A program made the translations under genes and the position numbers. A stretch of 12,385 nt of DNA. Source: Methanobacteriota archaeon (lineage in GTDB: Archaea; Thermoplasmatota; Poseidoniia; Poseidoniales; Thalassarchaeaceae). The notes below the pieces were generated by a model. It worked only from the letters and a program-made list of their open reading frames with translations. It had not been told where the DNA came from and made no database searches. Within the stretch, counting starts at the first letter, position 1. Every line of letters starts with the position of its first letter. Positions 1-5,978 of the stretch are shown here, piece by piece. Location of the stretch: assembly GCA_002725475.1 (NCBI GenBank), contig PBPH01000110.1, forward strand, positions 1 to 12,385, in the 5' to 3' direction.

Positions 1-1
1 C

Positions 2-67
2 CCAGCCGTAAGGCCAATCAAAGTGACGTGCCCCAATTGTATGAATGAAGCCATGTTTGAAAATTAG
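2..67 (+). CDS. C-terminal end of an upstream gene (partial)
   Basis: The second frame is open from the window edge to a TAG stop and encodes 21 residues ending in KVTCPNCMNEAMFEN. The CPNC knuckle suggests one half of a zinc ribbon at or near the C-terminus, but the partner cysteines would lie outside the window. The next gene starts 14 bases after the stop on the same strand, so the two may be co-transcribed. With so few residues the protein cannot be identified, and a chance open frame of this length is possible; the CxxC motif and the tight junction are the only reasons for calling it. Confidence 0.45.
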   Translation, partial: PAVRPIKVTCPNCMNEAMFEN

Positions 68-81
68 CGGGGTTTATTGGT

Positions 82-759
82 ATGAATTATTCTGAAAAGC
101 CCAGCACTAATATCAAGATGGAAAGGATGAATGAAATCATTACTGTCTGGATTCCAATTTATGGGTTTTTCCGCACCCTATCTGTAATTTGTTTAGTTTC
201 TGTGCTAATGTCCTTAACGATGCTAGTATTATTCACGATCAATTACATTGGCTCTTCTTACGACATATTGGTGGGATTAGCGGTATATTCACTTGTCTGC
301 ATAGGGGTATTATACTACACAATTAAGTGTATAATTCGAAGGGGTGAAATTAGATTTGATGGACGCATACTTCGAATTGATTATCATGGGTTCAAAAATA
401 TAAATTTGGAAATTTTGAAAGAAGAAATTTCTATGATTCTACATGTCGGAAAGGGAAAAGCAATCGAAACAGGAATTGGGAAAAGTGATTCTACAATCCA
501 CTCATCCTTTTCAAAACTAATCTTTATTTTCAAAAAAGATATACGAAATCCATTGATGATAATGGGTGGGTGGCATGAAAAAGAAATTGAATGGATATCC
601 TACCACTTGAGGGAAGCAATTGAGATTAGTAATCCTAACCAAAAGCAGATTGAAAAAATTAGCAAGAGGGTAAATTTCTCAACACAAGAGATGAATGGCG
701 ATCTACGAACAAAGAGTGAAGATAATTTAGAAGAACTGGAAAGTACTGGTATTATCTGA
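82..759 (+). CDS. Hypothetical protein, two N-terminal membrane helices plus soluble domain
   Basis: I do not recognise this 225-residue protein. A short polar N-terminus (1-25) is followed by two hydrophobic segments, about residues 31-54 and 61-84, then a basic IIRR stop-transfer and a soluble part. Residues 88-180 alternate short strand-like stretches (EIRFDGRILRID, SKLIFIFKKD) and end in an amphipathic helix (KEIEWISYHLREAIEI). This resembles the two-helix-plus-PH-like layout of bacterial DUF304-type proteins, but that is a shape comparison only. The last 45 residues are charged and probably disordered. The ATG at 82 is preceded by CGGGG at 69-72, a reasonable ribosome binding site 9 bases upstream. 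It follows the partial gene on the same strand and converges on the DUF373 gene with an 8-base gap. The sequence is visibly more AT-rich than its neighbours. Confidence 0.8.
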   Translation: MNYSEKPSTNIKMERMNEIITVWIPIYGFFRTLSVICLVSVLMSLTMLVLFTINYIGSSYDILVGLAVYSLVCIGVLYYTIKCIIRRGEIRFDGRILRIDYHGFKNINLEILKEEISMILHVGKGKAIETGIGKSDSTIHSSFSKLIFIFKKDIRNPLMIMGGWHEKEIEWISYHLREAIEISNPNQKQIEKISKRVNFSTQEMNGDLRTKSEDNLEELESTGII

Positions 760-767
760 TAAATATT

Positions 768-1886
768 TCAGATTCCCCAATAGTGTCCAGATGTTTCTTG
801 TCTATCATTGATTGATTGAATCACAACTCTAACTGCCCAGAACAATACTAAAGCACCTAATGCTTGATCCCAATCTTCCCATAATATTGCAGGTTCAAGT
901 GAATAGGTCTGATGTAGTACTTCGATTGCCATCTTTAATCCTGCACTGCAAATGGTCCAAATTACAATTCCAAAGGCAATGATTTGAACTGTGCGGCCAC
1001 TAAATGTGCCCCTCTTCATTCTCAAAACTAACAGTGAAAGAGAGAGTGTTAGGAACGCCAATACAATCCATGTCAGAGCCCCTTGAAATACCAATAAGAT
1101 GATTTCAAGCCCACCTGGTGTTGGGGTGGATGACATACTAGATGAATAAACACGCAAACCTTCTGCAATAGCAAAAATGGAGAAAAACACCATCGCCGCC
1201 CATAATATGGACGAGATCATCGCAGCATCTGCGTTTTCCCTCATATCCCTCATTACCCTATTCAGGTGTTGTTCAGCGCCGAGGCCTTTTGCCATGAGAT
1301 AAATTCCAATGAAAAGTGGCATCAGACCGATAATTATTCCACCATTAGGCAAAATCATTCCTAGACCAATTAACATCAAGAATACTGAAAGTGGTACAAG
1401 TAATTTCATTCGCCACTTCTCATCTTCAATTGCTTTCACAATGTAATAGTATGTCCCCTCAATTCCTTTTGATTGTCTAACAATAATTTTCTGGACATGG
1501 TCTATGTTCAATCGTGACTGGATGATTGGTAGGATGCTCTCGTCTTCAGCCCCGTCTGTAACCAAGCTACCACGGTCTGGTTGAAAATTGTCAATTACTT
1601 CTTCCAGTTGCCTAGCAATAGCACGATCTGAACGAACGCCCACGCGCTCATCACCAGTCAATACTGCAATCTCAACTGCATCATTTGATTCTGCATTCTC
1701 CTTCAACTGGTCATGTAAATGAAGGGCGCCTAAAATCGCATTAGTGTCACTCTCTTCAGGATCAGCAATCCCAAGCCTAAGTGCAGCAGTTAGAACCTCT
1801 TTTCTACCAACAATTGGGCCGCGAATACCTGCTTTTTTACCAAGATCATCATCGCGGTCGACTGAAATGACTAGTGTTCTTGTCAT
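768..1886 (-). CDS. DUF373 family membrane protein
   Basis: A 372-residue protein matching the archaeal DUF373 (COG2237) family. It opens with the family-typical MTRTLVISVDRDDDLGKKAG, followed by GPIVGRKE and a soluble N-terminal domain of about 160 residues that includes AVLTGDERVG and a KIIVRQSKGIEGTYYYI strand region. Six hydrophobic segments follow, near residues 161-179, 182-199, 221-242, 260-288, 298-322 and 341-356, so it should sit in the cytoplasmic membrane with a cytosolic N-terminal domain. The biochemical role of the family is unknown. The frame is open 52 codons further upstream, but that part overlaps the end of priL and lacks family character. The ATG at 1886 is preceded by GGGTGG 6 bases upstream on the minus strand, which favours this start. 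It lies 43 bases behind priL on the same strand, so the two are probably one transcript. Confidence 0.88.
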   Translation of the reverse strand: MTRTLVISVDRDDDLGKKAGIRGPIVGRKEVLTAALRLGIADPEESDTNAILGALHLHDQLKENAESNDAVEIAVLTGDERVGVRSDRAIARQLEEVIDNFQPDRGSLVTDGAEDESILPIIQSRLNIDHVQKIIVRQSKGIEGTYYYIVKAIEDEKWRMKLLVPLSVFLMLIGLGMILPNGGIIIGLMPLFIGIYLMAKGLGAEQHLNRVMRDMRENADAAMISSILWAAMVFFSIFAIAEGLRVYSSSMSSTPTPGGLEIILLVFQGALTWIVLAFLTLSLSLLVLRMKRGTFSGRTVQIIAFGIVIWTICSAGLKMAIEVLHQTYSLEPAILWEDWDQALGALVLFWAVRVVIQSINDRQETSGHYWGI

Positions 1887-1929
1887 GCTCTGCCACCCGC
1901 CTTCTCTGACCCTGAGACGTGCTGCCTCT

Positions 1930-3156
1930 CTATGAATTATTGTCCTCGGAGTTTGTCTGGGATGCAATGCTTGGTGTTTGGTCACCTTCGGCAGTTGCAT
2001 AATTTTCTTCTCTGGATCTTCTGCGCTGTTTAGCACGCACATATTTCAAAGGGTGCGTCAGCCATTCAAATTGGCATAAACGGTCAGTAACTAGTCCTTG
2101 ATCAACGGGGCACCTAGCAGCCATTTTCAAAGTCTGACATTTCTCTGGTGTGTACTCTCCTTCGTACAAATGACCTAATTGATAACGAGTTGTTTCTTCA
2201 TTGTAATCAGGGGCATTAACGAAAAATGATTGGGCTTGATCAATTGAAAGGGCAAGTGCTCTACTCATATTAGCAAGAAATCTCCGACCTGCATGGTTGA
2301 CGTTTTCACCTTGAGATAGGTCTGTAATTGCAGAAGTCATACAAGGGGGCCAATCTCCTTGATGTACTGCGGTTATCTCGATTTCTTGGCTCTTTTGAAG
2401 TTGCAATTCTGCAACCATCTTGCCAACAGGGTCTGCAAATTTTGCTGCAAATTCATCGTCCATATTATTCATGTTGTGCTTGCACCTATCAACTAGAACC
2501 TCACGAATCCTTTCTTTGATGAGTCGCGCCAATCTTTGTTGGGAGTTTTCACCACTAGCTTCACTAATTGTCACCCAACCGTCTCTTGTTGGTCGATTTA
2601 CCAAATTCCAATAATGACCGGTGATTCGGGGTGATATTTCGATGAAATCAACCATGGGAATCTCAAAGATGATTTTGGATGGCCTGCTTGCATGAATTGA
2701 GCCACTTGATGCTTCTTGGGTTTTGATACGAATATCTGAAAGATATGTTCTTGCAACCGTATCAAATGTTTCACTATCAGTTAATTCACCTAGAATTTTG
2801 TCAGCCCTGCTAGCTTCACCTTCTACCCACCTCTTTACGAGACGTTCGTCAAATGATGCGCAAACAACAATCATGGCATAGTAAAAACCCAATCCTTCGA
2901 CCATCTGTCCATATGGCTCATGGATGTCCTGTCTAGTAGTGGAATCTACTCCTTCGTCTAATTTTATTGACTCCAGCATTCGTTGCATCCCACGAATTCT
3001 AATTGGTTCTACCCATTCACCTTCAATCAAAGAATCGAGGTTGATGTTATTATCAGACAATAATTCCTTCAACCATTTATCCCCTTGAGGGAGGAAGGGA
3101 AATCGCGCCAAAAAGGAGGGCGATTCGATTGTTGGGGGTCGGTGCGGGATGGGCAT
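1930..3156 (-). CDS. priL: DNA primase large subunit PriL
   Basis: PriL is the regulatory subunit of the archaeal/eukaryotic-type primase and partners PriS to make RNA primers at the fork. The N-terminus carries the family-like ARFPFLPQGDKWLKELL. The C-terminal Fe-S domain is clear (numbering from the TTG at 3162): WPPC with C274, then NHAGRRFLANM, the YNEETTRYQLGHLYEG segment, C342 in YTPEKCQTLK, C351 and C363 in RLCQFEWLTHPLKY. These four cysteines fit ligation of one 4Fe-4S cluster. A basic patch (KQRRRSR) and a polar, probably disordered tail end the protein. I chose the ATG at 3156 (408 residues); a TTG two codons upstream at 3162 is a real alternative because GAAGGT lies 6 bases before it. 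The priS partner is not in the window. DUF373 follows on the same strand, and mptE diverges from the 5' end. Confidence 0.93.
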   Translation of the reverse strand: MPIPHRPPTIESPSFLARFPFLPQGDKWLKELLSDNNINLDSLIEGEWVEPIRIRGMQRMLESIKLDEGVDSTTRQDIHEPYGQMVEGLGFYYAMIVVCASFDERLVKRWVEGEASRADKILGELTDSETFDTVARTYLSDIRIKTQEASSGSIHASRPSKIIFEIPMVDFIEISPRITGHYWNLVNRPTRDGWVTISEASGENSQQRLARLIKERIREVLVDRCKHNMNNMDDEFAAKFADPVGKMVAELQLQKSQEIEITAVHQGDWPPCMTSAITDLSQGENVNHAGRRFLANMSRALALSIDQAQSFFVNAPDYNEETTRYQLGHLYEGEYTPEKCQTLKMAARCPVDQGLVTDRLCQFEWLTHPLKYVRAKQRRRSREENYATAEGDQTPSIASQTNSEDNNS

Positions 3157-3214
3157 TGGCAACAGGGGACCTTCGCTCGGGTTCTTGAACTCTGAGTATA
3201 GCGGGGGTATGGGG

Positions 3215-3949
3215 ATGAACGTGGTTGGGCCTGCAGGCGAGAAATTGCAAGCGGTGGATTTCGCGCTAATTGAAATTCAATCTCGGATTCGTTCTGATTT
3301 TAACTGGGACGTGGCAGATGACTACGATAGTGCTGAAGCTCTAGCTGATTCTGCGAGTGGCCTAAATTGCACAAATAATGCATTTAACAACTTAAAGGAC
3401 CGTTTTAACAACTGCTCGAATGTTGTAATTTTAGGGGCTGCAGTAGAGCCAAAAGATTTGTATCCATTTGATAATGAATGCCTATTTGTAGCAGCAGATG
3501 GAAGTGTTGGGGTGTTTGATGAACTACCAGATGAGGATGCGAAATCTGCTTGGCAACGTCTAGCACTTGTCGTCTCTGATGCTGATGGCGGTGATGCAAC
3601 ACTTAAGGCGGCCTCGATGTCAATTCCATTTGCACTTCATGCACACGGGGATAACAAGAAGGAGTGGCCTAAACTATTATCAATTTTAGATACTCAATGT
3701 GACTTATTACTTCTAACACACCAGTGCCCAGATGAAATTAATGGGATGGTAAATCCTGGTGGTTTTACAGATGGTGATAGAGCTGCATGTATTGTTGCTG
3801 CTTGTGATGTGCCAATTAGTAAAATTACTTTGTTAGGTTTTCAAAGCGATTTCGTAGGTAGGTGGACAGGGATCACTGATCCCGTACTCAAATTAAGGAA
3901 ACTAAAATGGATGGATGAGGTCCTCCAATTGTTGAAGGGGGTCGCATAA
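3215..3949 (+). CDS. mptE: 6-hydroxymethyl-7,8-dihydropterin pyrophosphokinase, MptE type
   Basis: In archaea MptE transfers pyrophosphate from ATP to 6-hydroxymethyl-7,8-dihydropterin, a step towards folate or methanopterin-type cofactors, replacing bacterial FolK. From the ATG at 3215 the protein has 244 residues. An N-terminal helical part (DFNWDVADDYDSAEALAD) precedes the nucleotide-binding core: VVILGAAVEP (70-79), AADGS (D95), VVSDADGG (D122, D124), the diagnostic HAHGDN (142-147) and a lysine-rich C-terminal LKLRKLKWMDEVLQLL. The first motif is GAAVEP where relatives usually have a GxGPSL-like loop, so it is a diverged member. The frame is open from 3149, but that overlaps priL; the ATGs at 3209 and 3215 are better, and the G run at 3203-3207 is ideally spaced for 3215. 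Its TAA shares one base with the next gene's ATG, indicating translational coupling. Confidence 0.85.
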   Translation: MNVVGPAGEKLQAVDFALIEIQSRIRSDFNWDVADDYDSAEALADSASGLNCTNNAFNNLKDRFNNCSNVVILGAAVEPKDLYPFDNECLFVAADGSVGVFDELPDEDAKSAWQRLALVVSDADGGDATLKAASMSIPFALHAHGDNKKEWPKLLSILDTQCDLLLLTHQCPDEINGMVNPGGFTDGDRAACIVAACDVPISKITLLGFQSDFVGRWTGITDPVLKLRKLKWMDEVLQLLKGVA

Positions 3950-4860
3950 TGAATCAGAAATCGAAGAAAAAATATGACCCAGATGCACCAATCAAACCTT
4001 GGGCTGCTATGATTACATGGGTTATATTGAACTTAATTTGGTTCGCGCTTTCACCAATGGGGACGCCACATCCAGTACTCTCTGAAAAAGGAGGTTATAG
4101 GGAATATTACGAAATGACTGTGCCTGATGTTATGGGCTCGGAAATGCCTTTCGAAGTCGTTTGTGAGGTGTATATAGTTGATTCAAATAAAGAAAACGTA
4201 AACATTAGTTGGACTCTTTGGGATAAAGAAAAAAGATTGGAAGTAAATCCCACACCCCAGTTGAATTATTTTGGAGAAATTGATGAATGTTCAAAATTGA
4301 ACGAAAATATCCCTCCAGGGGATTATGAATTAGAAATTAGATTCTATGATGAAAATGGGAGTTTGATCCTTTGGGAAGATTCGGCAGAAATTGTAAGAGG
4401 TGATTTTGAAATGATGTATTGGATATATGCGCCCCACATAATTTCAGGTTATGTGATAGCTAATGTTCTTGGATTAATTATTCTCATTACAGATCAAACC
4501 GCTAAAAGATGGAAGCGTGCAAAAGTATTGGCTAGAAGGCTCCCCATGCATAAGCAACGCCACAAAGAGGAATGGGAAACTCTGCATGAACAAATGGAGG
4601 GAAGTGGAGATGTTTCTGTAGAGTCATTTGAAATTGAATTGGGCTCTAGTTCAGAGGAAGAACGTGAGAATATTCGAAAGAGATTCGCTGAAGAAATAGA
4701 TGAAGAAGAAGTTAGTGATAATATCGGTGAGGATGAAATAGAAGGTAATGAAGATCTTGGAGTGGGTGATACTAAAGGTCTTGAAGGTGAAGCAGAGGTA
4801 GACGAAGATATACACACCGTTGGTGATATTTGGCGACGTATTCAAGATAAAGAGAGTTGA
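3949..4860 (+). CDS. Hypothetical two-helix membrane protein with acidic cytoplasmic tail
   Basis: I do not recognise this 303-residue protein, but its layout is clear. A basic N-terminus (KSKKKYD) leads into a membrane helix at about 18-36. Residues 37-155 are strand-rich, with two cysteines (C72, C114) that could form a disulfide and two N-glycosylation sequons (NIS at 86, NGS at 136), consistent with an Ig-like extracytoplasmic domain. A second helix spans about 158-181. A strongly basic stretch (KRWKRAKVLARR) then marks the cytoplasmic side, followed by a tail from about 210 very rich in Glu and Asp and ending in a VGDIWRRIQDKES segment. Orientation follows from positive-inside charge: both ends inside, sandwich outside. 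Its ATG overlaps the mptE stop by one base, so it is translated from the same message. The link to pterin synthesis is not evident; a receptor-like or scaffolding role would be speculation. Confidence 0.82.
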   Translation: MNQKSKKKYDPDAPIKPWAAMITWVILNLIWFALSPMGTPHPVLSEKGGYREYYEMTVPDVMGSEMPFEVVCEVYIVDSNKENVNISWTLWDKEKRLEVNPTPQLNYFGEIDECSKLNENIPPGDYELEIRFYDENGSLILWEDSAEIVRGDFEMMYWIYAPHIISGYVIANVLGLIILITDQTAKRWKRAKVLARRLPMHKQRHKEEWETLHEQMEGSGDVSVESFEIELGSSSEEERENIRKRFAEEIDEEEVSDNIGEDEIEGNEDLGVGDTKGLEGEAEVDEDIHTVGDIWRRIQDKES

Positions 4861-4869
4861 AAATTACAA

Positions 4870-4876
4870 GAGGGAG
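4870..4876 (+). promoter_or_regulatory. Ribosome binding site deciding the hydroxylase start
   Basis: GAGGGAG lies 6 bases before the ATG at 4883 but directly abuts the ATG at 4877. This spacing favours 4883 as the start of the hydroxylase and argues against the longer frame from 4820, which would overlap the preceding gene by 41 bases. Confidence 0.6.
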
Positions 4877-4882
4877 ATGTTT

Positions 4883-5956
4883 ATGGATGGAAAGAGAAGA
4901 ATATCCCCTAAACTGATTGATGATCTTCAACCAATTCAAGTTGGTGAAGATGGTGTTGTTTATGAAATCACTAAAGATGAAAATAAGCCATCTTGGTTTT
5001 GGGTTTTACTTGGAAGAATTCTGATTCTTTCTATAGTTGGATTTTCACTACTGTATTATCAGTTTGAGTCACTAATCATTGTCATCGTCTTATTCATCCT
5101 AGTTGTACCAATGGAAAAAATATTTCCAAGACATAAAGGACAGATGGTTCGAAGACCAAAATGGACACTCGATGTGACATATGCACTTTCACAGCCTTTT
5201 CTGAATGTATTCGGAGTCATATTCGCAGTCTTCATCAGTTTCTTCTCTTTCACATGGGTACTAGGACTAATTGTTAACTATTTTGGGGTCGTTGAAATGA
5301 TCCCATCCTATATCCAACCAATTGTTGCTTTCGTTCTTTTTGATTTCTTTGGATATTGGGCGCATCGCTGGTATCACGAGGTCCCTGAACTCTGGAAATT
5401 CCATGCAATCCATCATTCTCCTGAACACATGGATTGGATTAGTGGTTTTCGCGTACATCCTATGGATTTCGCTTTGATTGGCCCTGGTTTCTTCTTCCTA
5501 ATTTTCGCAGGTTTCAGTCCAGAAACGAGTGGCATTCTCGCTGCACTTCAGATTATTACAGGCTTATTTCTACATGCTAATGTGAATTGGAAGTTACGAC
5601 CTTTCCATCGCTTAATCCCCACCCCAGAGTTTCATCATTGGCATCATGCTAATGAAAAAGAGGCACACTGCTCCAATTATGCTGGATTCCTTCCGCTTTG
5701 GGATATCATATTCGGCACCTATTACATGCCTCCTGACAAGCGCCCGGAGAAATATGGAGTTGATGATGAACTGCCTGAAGGGATGCTAAGTCAATTGAAA
5801 TATCCAATAGAAGATTGGAATAATCCTTTGAGATTTATTATCCACCCATTCCGAACAATCGGTTCTTGGTTACGATTTTCCAAACAAGTTCTGAGGGGAG
5901 TCTGGTATTCGACCTTCCGAAAAAGAGGGAACTACCAACCAAACTTCCGGGATTAG
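4883..5956 (+). CDS. Fatty acid hydroxylase / sterol desaturase superfamily diiron membrane enzyme
   Basis: A 357-residue integral membrane protein with the histidine signature of the fatty acid hydroxylase superfamily (Pfam PF04116): HRWYH (H161, H165), HAIHH (H174, H177, H178), a further RVHP (H192), LHAN (H231) and HHWHH (251-255). In this family these histidines hold a diiron centre at the cytoplasmic face that uses O2 to hydroxylate or desaturate a lipid. Hydrophobic segments lie near residues 37-60, 62-77, 106-132, 143-159 and 196-224. The first 35 residues are soluble. The substrate is not visible from sequence: archaeal lipids are isoprenoid ethers, so carotenoids, isoprenoid chains or ether lipids (as for the related alkylglycerol monooxygenase) are all possible. 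Start chosen from the GAGGGAG site 6 bases upstream. It is third in the mptE cluster, 22 bases after the acidic-tail protein, and converges on polC. Confidence 0.88.
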   Translation: MDGKRRISPKLIDDLQPIQVGEDGVVYEITKDENKPSWFWVLLGRILILSIVGFSLLYYQFESLIIVIVLFILVVPMEKIFPRHKGQMVRRPKWTLDVTYALSQPFLNVFGVIFAVFISFFSFTWVLGLIVNYFGVVEMIPSYIQPIVAFVLFDFFGYWAHRWYHEVPELWKFHAIHHSPEHMDWISGFRVHPMDFALIGPGFFFLIFAGFSPETSGILAALQIITGLFLHANVNWKLRPFHRLIPTPEFHHWHHANEKEAHCSNYAGFLPLWDIIFGTYYMPPDKRPEKYGVDDELPEGMLSQLKYPIEDWNNPLRFIIHPFRTIGSWLRFSKQVLRGVWYSTFRKRGNYQPNFRD

Positions 5957-5978
5957 TACTTTGATTATCTAATTGGTA

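Noticed and set aside
1887..2042. Longer start for the DUF373 protein, adding 52 residues
   Set aside because: It overlaps the 3' end of priL, shows no family-like sequence, and the ATG at 1886 begins exactly at the typical DUF373 N-terminus with a good ribosome binding site.
4494..4817. Minus-strand frame coding a Ser-rich protein of 107 residues
   Set aside because: It is the complement of the Glu/Asp-rich tail codons (GAA/GAT read as TTC/ATC and shifted), a typical shadow of an acidic plus-strand gene.
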